Shown: positions 1-13,400, counted from the stretch's first letter. The stretch: 64,000 nucleotides of DNA from Drosophila pseudoobscura (GCF_009870125.1 NC_046679.1:14446001-14510000); one strand, 5' to 3'. Numbers and translations are program-made. The notes: generated from the letters alone by a model not told the origin.

Positions 1-549
1 CTTTTTGGGAACCACAGGAGGTGCCGCTTTGGCGACCTTGTCCTGTTTGGCGGCATTTTCATATGTGACGGGCTCGCCAATTTTCTCCTTCACCTCGGCG
101 CCGGCATTGAGCACTGTTAATTCTGATATAATAAGGACGCGTCTGAAACGTTAATTTAGTTTAAGTTCGACTTCGCATTAGTTGTAATGACTTCCACTTA
201 CTTGCCAGCTCCGTCTTTGCCCACCATCGAGGTGACGTACTTGTTCAGCTGCACAATCGTGAACTCGTCCAGCTGTCCCTTGTGCTGCATCTCGTTCAGC
301 TGGCTGGCCAGCATGGCATAGCTATTGAAGTATTTCCCATCGGAAATCAAGATGCGATAACGCTCCGCGTCCGCATTGCTGTTGATTTTCTTGATGGCCA
401 GGATCTGAAGCACCGGCTTCACGACATCATCGCCATTCATAATGCGCTGTGCCAGACAAATCAAATGAAAGCGTTGAAACATGAAGTCTACAACTGAAGA
501 CAGGTGTACTCACAGCAATAACTCCCGAGGACAAAGATGCAAAGCCCAT
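1..549 (-). CDS. RpA-70: Replication protein A 70-kDa subunit, 5' end only (runs off window)
   Basis: Large subunit of the trimeric single-stranded DNA-binding complex of replication and repair. Three exons are readable on the minus strand: 514-549 (start MGFASLSSGVIA), 202-446 and 1-142. The joins are GCT|CGC and AA|A with GT-AG borders, and phase is kept throughout. The visible protein is the N-terminal OB fold (DBD-F): the stretch from RIMNGDDVVKPVLQ through SYAMLASQLNEM to ISELTVLNAGAEV matches the RPA70N fold, which binds checkpoint and repair partners. The linker then begins (KEKIGEPVTYENAA) and the gene leaves the window, so the DNA-binding OB folds and zinc finger are not seen. It is head-to-head with Mcm2, 461 bp between start codons, a pairing that makes sense for S-phase genes. 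Confidence 0.93.
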
Positions 550-1010
550 TTTGAATTGTTTATAATAATTTGGCAATAATTTCACAACAAAATCTGCACA
601 TTCGTCGAGGGCTGGACACTGAATGAAGCCACAAGAGGCGGGAAGAGCTGGGAGCGATTCTTAAGTCGCTGGTTTTTGGTGACATTTTGAACTAGTTCCA
701 TTGCGTTTCAGGGCTGCAGTGCACTTTATGTTTTTTATATATAATTCAATTAGGAACATTATAATATTGGAATAGCAAAAATTTCTAAATAATTCGAAAA
801 TATTGCAAAACATCCGTTTAGTAAGAAAACTGTGGGATCTTCAAAATAATTAAAAAATTTTTGCAATTATTAACACTGTTAATTCCTCTGTTGTGCAGCA
901 CTCTTTCCCGCGCATTTTCGCACGCGTCACAACAAAACAAATCGCGATCGGCAGCGGCTGAAGGATTCAAAACATATTTAAGACATTTGAAGATCGCATA
1001 TATATTGGAA
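550..1010. promoter_or_regulatory. Shared divergent promoter of RpA-70 and Mcm2 with an E2F-type site
   Basis: This 461-bp stretch separates the two start codons. It contains TTTCCCGCGC at 904-913, which fits the E2F consensus TTTSSCGC, about 100 bp upstream of the Mcm2 start. MCM and RPA genes are classical E2F targets, so regulation at G1/S is a reasonable inference. No TATA box is evident near either start. The transcription starts cannot be fixed from sequence. Confidence 0.55.
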
Positions 1011-3741
1011 ATGGATAATCCCAGCTCTCCGCCACCAAACACGCCCAGTGATGCCGCAGAGCGCCGTGGTCTACGCGCATCGATGACATCGCCAGTGGGC
1101 GACTTTGAGCCATTCGAGAACGAGGATGAGATTCTTGGGGATCAGACAGTGCGTCACGAGGAGGAAGAAGATGGCGAGGAGTTGTTTGGGGACAACATGG
1201 AGAACGACTATCGTCCCATGCCAGAACTGGATCACTACGATCCGGCGATGCTGGACGATGAAGAGGACTTCTCGGAGATGTCGCAGGGAGACCGCTTTGC
1301 GGCCGAGTCGGAGATGAGGAAGCGCGACCGTGCAGCTGGTATTCACCGCGACGATCGCGAGCTTGGCTTTGGCCAGTCCGATGATGAAGACGATGTGGGA
1401 CCCCGGGCCAAGCGACGGGCAGGAGAAAAGGCCGCTGTGGGCGAGGTTGAAGACACGGAGATGATCGAGTCCATTGAGAATCTAGAGGACACCAAAGGGC
1501 ATTCCACCAAGGAGTGGGTGAGCATGCTGGGGCCGCGCACGGAGATTGCCAATCGCTTTCAATCGTTTCTGCGTACATTTGTGGACGAGCGCGGCGCGTA
1601 CACATATCGGGACCGTATCCGTCGCATGTGCGAACAAAACAAGTCCTCGTTTGTGGTCTCCTACACAGATCTGGCCAACAAGGAGCATGTGCTGGCCTAC
1701 TTCCTGCCCGAGGCCCCCTTCCAGATGCTCGAAATCTTCGATAAGGTGGCCAAGGACATGGTCCTGTCCATCTTTCCCACCTACGAGCGCGTCACCACCG
1801 AGATCCATGTCCGCATTTCAGAGCTGCCCTTGATCGAAGAGCTTCGCACCTTCCGAAAGCTGCATCTCAACCAGCTGGTACGCACCCTGGGCGTGGTCAC
1901 GGCCACCACGGGTGTCCTGCCCCAGCTGTCGGTGATCAAGTACGACTGCGTCAAGTGCGGCTATGTCCTGGGGCCCTTTGTCCAGTCCCAAAACACAGAG
2001 GTCAAGCCGGGCTCGTGTCCGGAGTGCCAGAGCTACGGTCCCTTCTCCATCAACATGGAGCAGACGCTGTACCGCAACTACCAGAAGATCACCTTGCAGG
2101 AGTCGCCAGGCCGCATTCCCGCCGGTCGCATACCGCGCAGCAAGGACGTCATCCTGCTGGCGGATCTGTGCGATCAGTGCAAGCCCGGAGACGAGCTGGA
2201 GGTCACTGGCATCTACACCAACAACTACGATGGTTCGCTCAATACGGATCAGGGTTTCCCCGTGTTTGCCACGGTAATTATTGCCAACCATGTGGTCGTC
2301 AAGGACTCCAAACAGGTGGTGCAATCACTCACTGACGAGGACATAGCCACCATTCAAAAGCTGAGCAAAGATCCGCGCATTGTCGAGCGCCTGGTGGCCT
2401 CAATGGCGCCATCAATCTATGGCCATGACTACATCAAGCGTGCCCTGGCCCTGGCTCTATTCGGAGGCGAGTCCAAGAATCCCGGCGAGAAGCATAAGGT
2501 GCGTGGAGATATCAATCTCCTGATCTGTGGAGATCCGGGTACGGCCAAGTCGCAGTTCCTGAAGTACACGGAGAAGGTTGCCCCGCGTGCTGTGTTCACC
2601 ACGGGACAGGGCGCCAGCGCTGTGGGTCTCACGGCCTATGTGCGTCGCAATCCCGTCTCCCGGGAATGGACCCTCGAGGCGGGCGCCTTGGTGCTGGCCG
2701 ATCAGGGCGTTTGCCTGATTGACGAGTTCGACAAGATGAACGACCAGGATCGCACCTCCATTCACGAGGCCATGGAACAGCAGTCCATCTCCATTTCCAA
2801 GGCTGGCATTGTGACCTCGCTGCAGGCACGCTGCACGGTCATAGCCGCCTCCAATCCCATTGGTGGTCGCTACGATCCCTCGATGACCTTCTCCGAGAAC
2901 GTGAATCTGTCGGAACCCATTTTGTCGCGTTTCGACATCCTGTGCGTGGTTAAGGATGAGTTCGATCCCATGCAGGACCAGCAGCTGGCCAAGTTTGTGG
3001 TGCACTCGCATATGAAGCATCACCCGAGCGAGGAGGAGCAGCCGGAGATGGAGGAGCCCACACAGAAGTCTGTAGAGGAGATACCCCAGGATCTGCTGCG
3101 ACAGTACATCGTCTACGCCAAGGAGAATATTCGGCCCAAGCTTACGGTTCGTTTATTTAAAAACAACAAAAATTGGCTCTGTCTCTAATAGATTTCCCCT
3201 CCGCTTTGCTTTCTAGAACATCGATGAGGATAAGATCGCCAAGATGTACGCGCAACTGCGACAGGAATCGTTTGCCACCGGCTCCCTGCCCATTACTGTG
3301 CGCCACATTGAGAGCGTTATTCGCATGTCCGAGGCCCATTGTCGCATGCATCTGCGCGAGAATGTGATGGAGGCAGACGTCAGCATGGCCATACGCATGA
3401 TGCTGGAGAGTTTCATTGAGGCCCAAAAGTTCAGTGTGATGAAGAAGATGCGCAACACATTCCAGAAGTACCTGGCCTTCCAGAAGGATCACTCCGAGCT
3501 GCTGTTCTTCATCCTCCGCCAGTTGACGCTCGATCAGCTGGCCTACATTCGCTGCAAGGACGGACCGGGCGCCACGCACGTGGAGATCATGGAGCGTGAT
3601 CTGATCGAGCGGGCCAAGCAGCTGGATATCAGCAACTTGAAGCCATTCTACGACTCTGATCTGTTCCGCTCAAATGGCTTCTCGTATGACCCCAAGCGGC
3701 GCATCATCCTCCAGATTGTGGTGGATGGAAACACGGCGTAA
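1011..3741 (+). CDS. Mcm2: DNA replication licensing factor Mcm2
   Basis: Subunit of the MCM2-7 hexameric replicative helicase, loaded on origins in G1. Two exons, 1011-3146 and 3217-3741, are joined across a 70-bp intron (donor GTTCGT, acceptor ttctag) to give 886 residues, the family's usual size. The start is the ATG at 1011 ([19 protein letters not shown]); in-frame codons upstream are not conserved-looking. The N-terminus is acidic and Ser-rich, as in other Mcm2 proteins that bind histones and are phosphorylated by DDK. A zinc finger has Cys 313, 316, 336 and 339. The AAA+ core has Walker [10 protein letters not shown] (507-515), Walker B LIDEFD (569-574) and the arginine finger LSRFD (638-642). 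A polyadenylation signal AATAAA lies at 3811-3816. The stop codon is only 131 bp from the stop of the convergent helicase gene. Confidence 0.97.
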
Positions 3742-3872
3742 GCGTAGTGATCGCGACATCATTTATCTCATTTAGTTGTAGGTTTTATCATCCATGTTTC
3801 GTTACCCCCCAATAAAGATTAAATATAGTAAATACATATTCCCTAACAAATTTTATTAGTTAACGATCCCCA

Positions 3873-5702
3873 TTAGTCGTCCTTTTCAATGCCCATCGCC
3901 CTGTCGTATTCCTCTTCGCTGATCTTGTTCTTCTTTAGTCTCTTGAAGAGCCGTATATCACTGGCCAGCTCGTCCAGGTCTTCCTGGCTGAATTGCTGCT
4001 TCCTTTTGCGCTGCCCCGGTGCTCCCTCTGCAGACTCTGCCTCCCGCTTGCGTTGCTTCTTGGCCTTGCGTAGCTCCTTCTTCGACTTGGCATCCAGTTT
4101 TGCTTTTTTGGTCTGGTCCCAGGACTCGGTGCGCTTTTTGTGCAGCTTTTGGCCTGGCCAGCTGCCTGTCTGTTCGTAGGTCTGTAGCTTCTGCTGACGC
4201 ACTTGCTCCTTTTGGACATTCTTGTAGGTGAGTTTGGTGAGATCAACCTCAGAGCTGGGCGCTATGAAGCCATCTCCGTTGTAGTTCTTCAGCTCCGGCA
4301 TGCGCGGCAGTTGCAGCAGTCCGTAGGCAGTGGCCATCTTACCAAGATCCAGATCTTTCAGTCGCAAAATCGCGCTGCACTCGTGCTTGGTGTAGGCCCG
4401 GACATGAGAGACAAAGGCACGCATTCCCTTGTCGTAGACTCCCTTGTCCGCTCTCTGCAGTCGATGCAATTGCTCCAGAACGGACGGAAGTTGGGGATCC
4501 GAGGGGCCAGCCTCGTCGTTGGGAAGTTCATTGAGTTCTACCCTTTGGTTGATCTTCAAGAAGTGAATATAGGAATCCTCGCTGGGCAGGAGAAAGACGA
4601 GGGCGTTGCCATCGTTTCCCTGACGGGCAGTGCGTCCCACACGGTGCACAAAACTGGACGCATTCGAGGGCGGGTCCCACTGCACGACCCACTCGATCTC
4701 GGGCACGTCCAAGCCGCGGGCCAGCACGTCTGTGCAGAGGAGCACAGACTCCGGCTCATTGCGAAACTTTTCCACCACGATGGCTCGCTTGTTCTTCATC
4801 TTGCCGTGGATTCCCAGAACACTGCGCTTGGGCAGCAGAGGGGGCAAGGCTTCCGCCCAGTACTCCACGCAGGCACAAGTAGGAAAGAAGACCATTACCT
4901 TACCAGTGCGTGTGGCCGGGGACGAGAGGAACTGCAGCAGGGCCACGAACTTTTCCTCGGGCTCGACGATTCTATAGAAGTTCTGCAGTCTCGCTGGTGT
5001 GTTCACGGAAGCCTTCTCCTTGACCGAGACCAGAACGGGATTACGTAGGCCAGCACGGATCAGGTCCGTCACCTCGGTGGTCTGTGTGGCCGAGAAGAGG
5101 CCCGTTCGCCGCTGTCTCGGCAGGTAGCCAAGTATGTTGTTGACACTCGTCTTGAATCCCAAGTCCAGTAAGCGATCCGCCTCGTCCAGCACCAAAAACT
5201 CCAGGCTCTTGACGCGCGCTGCCAAATTCAGGTCATCTCCTTTGCGCTGAAACAAATCCTCCAGCCGGCCCGGCGTGCACACCAGTATGCAGGGTGTTTC
5301 CTTCCTCAGTGTCGCAATATCCTCCTCAATACTGTTGCCGCCCACAATCAATTGCTGGTTCAAGTGCTCCAGATCCTCGTGGGCCAGAAACTGGGCCAGC
5401 ACCTCGGATATCTGTCGCGCCAACTCTCGTGTGGGTGAGATGATCAATGCACCGATCTCCTTAGGGCCCCAGGGTCGCTCCCTGTGCCGTCTCTGCAGAA
5501 TCTCCAGTAATGGCACCAGAAATGCCAGCGTCTTGCCGCTGCCCGTGACGGCCTCGGCGGAGACATCCTTGAGGGCCAGCAGCAGGGGAATGGCCGCCGT
5601 CTGCACTGGCGTCATATCCCGAAAGCCAAAGCTTTGAATAACCTCCAGTACGGCATCTGAGAGTCGCGGCTTGTCCAGAGAGGTCCATTTTTTGCGAGAC
5701 AT
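3873..5702 (-). CDS. CG9630: DEAD-box ATP-dependent RNA helicase, DDX55/Spb4 type
   Basis: Intronless 609-residue helicase expected to act in the nucleolus in 60S ribosomal subunit assembly, as yeast Spb4 does. I chose the start [12 protein letters not shown] at 5702 because family members begin there; another in-frame ATG lies six codons upstream. Motifs appear in order: Q motif around [11 protein letters not shown], motif I AVTGSGKT (51-58), Ia [12 protein letters not shown] box 173-176, SAT (204-206) and motif [12 protein letters not shown] (353-362). The C-terminal third is Lys-rich ([20 protein letters not shown]), typical of Spb4/DDX55. A possible polyadenylation signal on this strand (TTTATT at 3852-3857 on plus) sits just past the stop, so its transcript probably overlaps the Mcm2 3' end. 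The CG number is recalled as the melanogaster neighbour of RpA-70 and Mcm2. Confidence 0.92.
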   Translation of the reverse strand: MSRKKWTSLDKPRLSDAVLEVIQSFGFRDMTPVQTAAIPLLLALKDVSAEAVTGSGKTLAFLVPLLEILQRRHRERPWGPKEIGALIISPTRELARQISEVLAQFLAHEDLEHLNQQLIVGGNSIEEDIATLRKETPCILVCTPGRLEDLFQRKGDDLNLAARVKSLEFLVLDEADRLLDLGFKTSVNNILGYLPRQRRTGLFSATQTTEVTDLIRAGLRNPVLVSVKEKASVNTPARLQNFYRIVEPEEKFVALLQFLSSPATRTGKVMVFFPTCACVEYWAEALPPLLPKRSVLGIHGKMKNKRAIVVEKFRNEPESVLLCTDVLARGLDVPEIEWVVQWDPPSNASSFVHRVGRTARQGNDGNALVFLLPSEDSYIHFLKINQRVELNELPNDEAGPSDPQLPSVLEQLHRLQRADKGVYDKGMRAFVSHVRAYTKHECSAILRLKDLDLGKMATAYGLLQLPRMPELKNYNGDGFIAPSSEVDLTKLTYKNVQKEQVRQQKLQTYEQTGSWPGQKLHKKRTESWDQTKKAKLDAKSKKELRKAKKQRKREAESAEGAPGQRKRKQQFSQEDLDELASDIRLFKRLKKNKISEEEYDRAMGIEKDD

Positions 5703-5930
5703 TTTTGTAAACAAAAACACACGTGCGCCCCGTCGACCCTCAGAAATATACCGTCCTATACATATTCCTCGTTTTTGATATTCCGTCGAATATTACTAGC
5801 TATATAGAACATTTGGCCATGCCCACATAATTTTATACGATTAATGAATCAATTTTCTACAAGATTGGATAGTTTTTTATCCTTGCTTTTATTGTATTTA
5901 TTGTAAAAAAAGGTTTAAACGAAAAAGTCC
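5703..5930 (-). promoter_or_regulatory. Upstream flank of the helicase gene made of a dispersed repeat plus a GGTATATTTC-GAGGGTC block
   Basis: Read on the minus strand, about 110 bp of dispersed repeat (core: TATGTGGGCATGG, then GAGGAATATG) is followed by ACGGTATATTTCTGAGGGTC at 5735-5754, some 35 bp before the start codon. The same order of blocks occurs on the plus strand at 50.68-50.88 kb in front of the golgin-A7 family gene, at roughly 80 per cent identity over the first 110 bp by eye. Transcription probably starts in or just after this block. No TATA box in a canonical position is obvious. Confidence 0.5.
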
Positions 5931-6645
5931 AACCAAAAAAGAGTCGCAATGTTGCTGGTATTTGAAGACGTGATGCGTGTATAGACCTTTGTACACCCTA
6001 TTTCGCTAATTTTATATGAAGATCAAACGTAATTTATTAAGACCTTTTCTCAAATTGATATTCTTTAGACATATTCAAGTACCTTTTTAGTATCTTGTAT
6101 ATATTTATCTCGATCCTGAGCCTTGGAAGACAAACGTATTCACAATTCTATAACATCCATTTCCCCCAGGGTATGTGTGCATGGAATTAGCAACATGTTT
6201 GTGTATGGAATGGGACTCATTGTTGCAATAGCGAAACTGCGGCGAATCGGGTATTGCCTATATTTCAAGCTATATAGATTTGCCCACTTAGCTTTATCCC
6301 ATAGATAAATGCATTTTCTACAAGATTGCTTCTTTAAATTACCTTTGCGTAATTTATTTTGACTAAAATACGGTTTTCAAGTAAATGTTGCCGCAACTTT
6401 ATACTCATACTTTGGACTCATTGTTGCTAAAGCGAAACTGCGGCGAATTCAAATTCGATTCAAAAAAACGACCAATTCCTCATATTCTTTGTTCCGTTGA
6501 ATAATACTATCTATATGGAACATTTAGCCATGCCCACTCAATTATGTACGATTGATGAATCAATTCTATACATGATTGGCCTATTCGAAATACTTGCATT
6601 TATTGGATTTTTATATAAAATTTAAAATTAAATTAATAGATGACA
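5745..6645 (+). repeat. Dispersed ~900-bp repeat, copy 1 (between the helicase gene and jar)
   Basis: This AT-rich stretch is repeated in the same orientation at about 28.5-29.4 kb, with near-identical runs such as the block starting GTTGCTGGTATTTGAAGACG and the block around AAGATCAAACGTAATTTA. Inside it a shorter unit recurs in divergent form near 5.80, 6.27 and 6.50 kb, centred on ATGCCCACNNAATTNTNTACGATT and followed by AATGAATCAATTTTCTAC. No protein-coding capacity and no clear terminal repeats are visible, so I do not assign it to a named transposon class. Confidence 0.75.
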
Positions 6646-6769
6646 AAAATACCATTTAGCACTAAAAAACACCACATGGGAGCGCGGCGAAAACCAGTTT
6701 CTACAGTATATATGGTCTCACTTGAAAAATATACCGAGTGGGGCGCGCCAAATCGAACTTTTTTGAATG

Positions 6770-6850
6770 TGAGCGACAAGGACCTTTATCTATGCCCACA
6801 TAGTTTTGTCCGATTAATGACTCAATTTTCTACTTGACTGGCATATTTTT
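6770..6850 (+). repeat. Extra degenerate copy of the short repeat unit
   Basis: The block containing TATGCCCACATAGTTTTGTC followed by CGATTAATGACTCAATTTTC is another copy of the unit seen in the 900-bp repeat. Between 6850 and the jar stop codon the DNA is AT-rich and includes likely jar 3' UTR. Confidence 0.55.
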
Positions 6851-7404
6851 GATGATGATTGATGAAAACCACTCTGTTGAAAATTGTAAGTTTGCCATTC
6901 GCAGTGAATCGCAGTGTGCCCGCTAAAATTCAAACTTGGAAACAGGTTAAATAAATGCGCATTTATTCCAAATATTTAGTTTTAAAATACTGTAAAATAT
7001 ATATATTCAATTATGTAAATACATCGCAGTGAACTAAATACACAATTTATATAGTACTTCGTTAGACACTAAATACAACTTTGCCGTTTCCTTTTACATC
7101 GTAAGATTCACTTAATTAGAGATACATATATTTATTTATTGTATATTTAAATAGCTATATAAGGCCCCCACAAAACAGTCCGGGCGCTGGATGAGCGAGT
7201 GAAATGAATGTTGAATGCAATTTTCGAATACAACAAAAATAAAATAATAAACACATACGATTTTAAGTTGTATTTACTAAAATTTATGGACGTGGTCACT
7301 TTACCAAAGGGTAATTTCAGGAATTGTTCGTAAAATTACAATTTCGACCTCTGAACCACTGAAACGGCTTTCATTTGATTTGATTTCCAAAGGGGGTTAT
7401 TGGA

Positions 7405-10400
7405 TTATTGTTGTTTCTGCATGCCTGAAAGTGGGCCGTTTGGCCTAACACCCAGATTCTTGTAGGCCTTTCCGCCATTGCGCTCCCATTCCCGATTGAA
7501 TTCATGGTCCAGAATCTCGGCGCCACGCTTTCGAGTAAGACCCGTCTCCTCCAGGCTCAGCTCGCACATCTGCATGTCGTCTGTGCCGGCAACCAACAGA
7601 ATCGGCGGCTTGTCCGCATGCAATTCCATCTGACGGGCGATCCACTGGCCATCAAAGTGGGCATACCACAGGCCACGCTTGGCTTTAAAAAAAAAAAACA
7701 ATATTATATCATGATTGTAGGTTCTATGGGTGAAACTTACTGTTGTCCGGGGCATTGGCTCGCATGAAGGGTATGCGGAAGTAGCGATGTTGGGCCGTCA
7801 CAATCTGTTGAATGGGCTGCACAATCGGGGGCTGCTTGAAGGCTGTCGAGATGGTGGGTTTATAGAGATGGCGGCTTCCCTGGCACACTTGTAACTTACC
7901 AGCTTCCATAACGCTGCGTGGTGCACGCTCGTTCTCATCCATGGTGGTGCGTTTGCGATTCTTTGCCTTCCAGGCATGATACACCTTCAATCGGCGATGG
8001 AACTCCTGACGACAGGCCTACAAAAAAATGACAGTTAATAATTTTCCATTGGTAAATTCCGATCCGCCCTACCTCCAGCAGCTCAATATCACAGGACGTG
8101 TTGATAGCGTCGCGCAGCTCCGAGTACTTCCATTTGGACAAGTCGTACTTCTGCTTGCCCAGGGCCTGTTGCTGTGCCCGAACATTGTCCGATCTATAGT
8201 TGCACAGTAAAGTTATGGATTAGTATATCGATATTTAAAACAAATGCAAGTTAAAGCGCAAGCAAAAAGTGAGTCATTGATGGCATTACAATGGGAGGAA
8301 TTTACTGGCAAAAGACTTGCGAGAGAATAGACTAAAAGCCGATGTGAATTATAGTAGTAGGTGTTTTTTACGGATGATTCGGATTAGTGGACATGAGCTC
8401 TTTACTTTAGGTAGGGGTTAGTAATTTTAGTTTTAGTGAGAGAATGTTTTCAAAACCAGCACCAACTCACTTATTCAAGTACCGCGAAGCAATGTTTGAC
8501 ACAACTTGTGTAAAACTTTTGTTTTTAAAAAAGAATATACAGAAAGTTAAAGCATATAGAAAGAAAAGTAAATATGTCGTTCGTATATCCAATTAGTGAA
8601 AGCAAGAAGAGATTGACAAAATTTACAAGAGTTTACAAGAGTATTGTACATATTTATGTATAAACATTATAAAGCGTGCTATACCTGATCAATTTGTTGG
8701 AACCCATGGGAGAGGCGTCATTGATACCACTGTGTTGTTGTGTTTTCAGTTTTTCGGATGTGTTTTTTGGGTGGTTTTTGTGTGTGTTTGTGGATGGTGT
8801 GGAGAGTAGATTGCGTGTGGAGGGGGGAAAAGGGAAAAAGTTGGTGAGTTTTCAGGAATATTTCAGTAGATTAAATTATAAAATCTAATAAACCACGTCA
8901 CAAGATATCTGTATATACAATTGTTGTCTCCCCCGAGTCAAATATAATTCGTAAAGCCCTTATCTTATCACCCAAATATTTATAATGGAATCCCCAATAA
9001 TTGAGGATTTCGTTGCCTACACCTCACCCTCTTCATTTCCTATAAAATGTTATGTTTCCCCAATTTTGTTCCAGAAACTACTCAACATACTTGCGTATAA
9101 CAGGGGGACTGTCTTCCACCTGGCCATTGGATTCGCTGGCGAGGCGCAGGGCCAATTCATGATCGCGTCGTTCCTGTTCAAGCTGCTGGCGATATTTGGC
9201 ATCGTCCTTGGCCTCCTTTTGGAGCTGTTCCTGCAGTGCCAGAGCAGCGCGACGATCCTCCTCTTCCTGACGCAATCGCTGCGCTTCTGCATGCTTGCGG
9301 CGTGTCTCCATCTCGACTTTTCTGTGGGATCGAATATTTAAAAACCGTTTTACTAATGTGAATTTTCTACTAACAGTCGCTTGTTTTCGGCTTCTTCGCG
9401 TTGGCGGTTCTCTTCTGCCTCCTTCGCGGCCCGTTCGGCCTCCAGGGCCTCTTGAATCTTGCGCAGTCGTTCCTGCTCATCGGCTTGCTGCTGCTCCTTT
9501 AGTTTGGTATTCAGATCAACAGTCAGCTTATTCATATTGGCCATCACCACAGTGTACATGGAGTCGATTTCGCGTTGGGTAATGCGGGGATTCCACTGAA
9601 AGAAAGAACCCGGTTAGAAGGGTTGGGGTACAGCTGAATAGAATAAGTCTCACGACATACCTTGATAGTTTTAATGGCTTCATCGATCTGCTTGTAGATA
9701 TCATTAACACCGCCAACGATTTCGTCGCGTCCCATCTTCAGTCCGTTGGCGATTTCGATTGTCTTGAGAGTGTTCGTTCGGATCTTGTTGATCTTGGCAA
9801 TGCCTTGGTAGCGTGGTCGATGCTGCTTCCTGGCCAGAAATCCGCGAGCAATGCGCTGGGCCATCAGAACGCACTTGTTGCGGAAGATGATGCGATTGCG
9901 CACTGAGTAAGAACAATTCATTTCAATCAAGAGAATATACTTCAAAGAGATCTAAGGATAACTCACGCTTTATGACGCACAGAGCTCCCAGCGCGGACTT
10001 GACCCAACGCGAGCGAATCAGCCACTTCTTTACCTTGGCCACAATGGCCAGCATATTCTCAGGATCGGAGCGCATGATGCGATCAAACTCCACAAACTTG
10101 CCGGGCCGGAAGAAGACCTTGGTGATGCCAAACTTAAAGTCCTTTGCACTTAGATTGAGGGACTGGAACATGGCCTCGCAGAAGGTGCGAGCCGGCAGTG
10201 AGACCAGCTCTGGGGGCAGCACGGACTTGTACATGTTGTACAGATCGGCGAATAGCACACGCGATGGGAAGCCATGCTCCATGAGCTCCAGCACCGATAT
10301 GGTGCCCGAGCACTTCAGCTGGGCCAGAGCCAAGCTGCCCTCGAACTGGCGATCGACCATCTTGCTGTTGGGTTTGATGCAGCGGATAAAGTTTGTGCCC

Positions 10401-13400
10401 TGCGGGGAAGCAACAATCATTAGTCGAAGGGCAGCGACAGGAAATGGGTTCTCTACTCACATTCTGCTCTAGTTTCTCCATCAATTCCCCCAACTGCGTC
10501 TTGAATTTGGAGCCCACGGAGATGAAGTTCAGCTTGCCCCGAATGGAAGTGGTGCTGCCCGAGGGGAAGAGGCTCCTCAGCAGGGGATTCACGCATTCCT
10601 GCATTAGGGCCTCCAGGGAGGCGTGCAGGGCATCGTTGTTCTTCTCGATAAACTGTTCGGTGTTGTAGCAGACGGCGCCGGCAAAGTGACGCACCAGGAA
10701 ACCCTCCTCGTCGCGCAGCGTGCGGTGAGCCTTGAGACGCGAGGATCGTGGCAGACCCAGGCGATAGTGATTCGCCCAGGACTTGTGGACCTCGGCAGTG
10801 AAGTGACATGGCGATGGCTTCGGCAGCTTGGACTCCTCGTCGAGCAGCGTGAAAATGCCATTGGACTTGGCCTCGATCAGCTCGATGATGTCTTGGTTGT
10901 CGGTGAACGTGATCTCGGGCACATTGAGACCCTCGCGCTTGTACAGCTCCTGCTCGTTCTTCAGGATGTTGTCGTTGAAGAACTTTTGTAGCTTCTCGTT
11001 GCAATAGTTAATGCAGAACTGCTCGAACGAGTTTACGGTGAAGTACTCGAAGCCCGCAATGTCGAGGACTCCAATGTAGAAGTTGGATGCTTGGAAGGGT
11101 ATGCTCTGATTAATGAGACCCACGATCCGATCGAAAAGGCGACTGTAAATGGCCTTGGCCAACGCATCGCGGGCGTTGCTCGCCTCGTAGATCTTCAAAG
11201 GAACCCTGCGAGGATCGAGTGGATAAATAAAATAGAAAGATCAAAGTGAAATGAGTCCCACTTACATGATAACCGTGCCCTTGAAGCCGCCTCCTTTGCT
11301 CTGCATCACGCGAGACACTAAAGCCGTACGCAGCTCCGTTTGATCCACGCCCAAGAGTCCGCTGGTGATAGTCACCGAGTGCTCCGTGGCTTCCGACACC
11401 TGACAGCCCCCCCGCACATCGTCGGGTATCTCCTCGAAGGCAATGTTACCCAAGTGCAGAACGGCAGCCACCAGCGAGTAGATGCCTAACTTCTCCTCCT
11501 CCGAGAGACCCAATCGACCAAGGGCCTTGTCCAGATTCTGAAAGTGCTGATAGTCATCGATAATGGGATCCTTGAGAGGGCCCTTCTGCTGGTGATTCTT
11601 CGACTTTTGAGAGCCGGGAATGAGTTGCTCTGTCTTGGCATTGGCAAAGTACTGCGTGCAGCCGGAGAGATACTAAAGACCGAGAAATATACGACTCATG
11701 AGTAAGGATTGAGAAGCGAAGCGATCTCTTTGTACGAACCCTATAGTCATCTGGTTTTCCCAAATGTAGCTTGTCGCGCAACTGCTGCGGTGCTCCGGCC
11801 AGGAGCATGTAGAAGACATGGTAGTTGCGCTCCTCCGCACTCTGCGTGCAGATGCGACTCTTCTCCAGCAGATAGTGGGAGATGTAGCCGCCGACCACCT
11901 GGCACTTGGCATCGTAGTGCACCTCAATGAACTTTCCAAAGCGCGAGGAGTTATTATTTCGAGTGGTTTTCGCATTGCCAAAAGCTTCCAGCACAGGATT
12001 GGCTAACAATTGGATGGATCTCTGTCAGTAAACGCACAATTTCTGGGGTATAAATAATTGGCTTACCATCTAGGATCTTGGTTTCTATGGGGCCTGCACT
12101 GTCGTGTGAGTAGCACAGGAATTTTAGCAGGTATTTGGTGGACTCCGTCTTACCGGCACCCGACTCCCCGGACACTATGATGGACTGCGAGAGTTTATAG
12201 ACACGCATATCCCGTATCGCCTTATCCGCTGTAGGAAGACCACAGTAGAGGTTATCGTTCTATCTATATAGTCGTGTCAAGGCACTCACCAATGGCAAAG
12301 ACATGCGGCGGCAGTTCGCCCAGCGAACGGCCATTGTACTTCTTGATGGTATCGGGTGCATAGAGCTCCTTGATCTCACGGTACGGATTCACGGCGATCA
12401 GTATATTGGCCACATAGGTCTACGTTAAACCGGATATAAGTTTATTCCAGTTTCGTTTATTCTACGGGTTATTTCAAGTACTCACGTAGATCTTGTCTTT
12501 GTAGTAACGTGTCTTCAGATTGTCCAGAAATGTGGCCTCGTTGAGCAACATGAGTTCGCCTGGAAATTCAAGTAAAGTTACAATCAAGTAGGTTAGTAAA
12601 ACGTCTGGGGCCTGATGCGAGACTTTATGGCTCTTAACTACTTTCCCCCTGCCTTCTGGGAGGCAGGGCTTAGGTCGGGGGTCATGCAAGCAGCAAGCAG
12701 CAAGCGTGGCTAATGGTTCTGATGTTTACGTGAGGGAACATTGCCATCTGATCGTCGTGAAACACGGTCATGAAACAGGGGATTTTGCAAACATTAAAGA
12801 TCCAGAGATCTCATCTGTCACGTAGTTAGAAAGATCATGCTCAATTTGAAACTAATGCACTGGAAAGACGTGTTCTAAATACTTGGAAATTTCTACGCCA
12901 AAGCGGTGTTATCTACTGGGGTAGATAAGATTCGCCGATGCTGTAGATATAGTCTTCACGAATAATATCAATAAGCGATATTTGCTTGCTCCACTCCAAT
13001 GTTTGTTCTTTCCCTTTCTTTTCGCATTTATGTAACATTTTCAAGGGTAGATAATAGGCCTGGGCCCCCCACACAGTGGGGCGGTTTCCCATGAGAGATT
13101 ACTTACAGTTATCATCATGATCCTGTGGTCCATCGCACGAGGAGTGAATGTCATCGTAGCTGCAAGTACGCTTCGGATATTTCCGATCGATTGGCGTGAC
13201 CTCGAACTCCTTGGTACCGATTTCCGTAATGCGACCCTGTATATACCCCTCGGTGGGATCCCTCGCCCACACGAGTTGGGTGTCCTCCAGCATTTTGCGC
13301 ACTGAAAGAGGGAACGAAACAAGAAAAATCCAAAAGTTAATATGTACTATTATTTATAACTGGTAATGGATTGCTGAAAGGTATGACGCGGAGCAGTATC

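Noticed and set aside
861-1010. N-terminal extension of Mcm2 by 50 codons
   Set aside because: It starts at a non-ATG codon and its sequence is unlike any Mcm2 N-terminus; the ATG at 1011 gives the standard protein.
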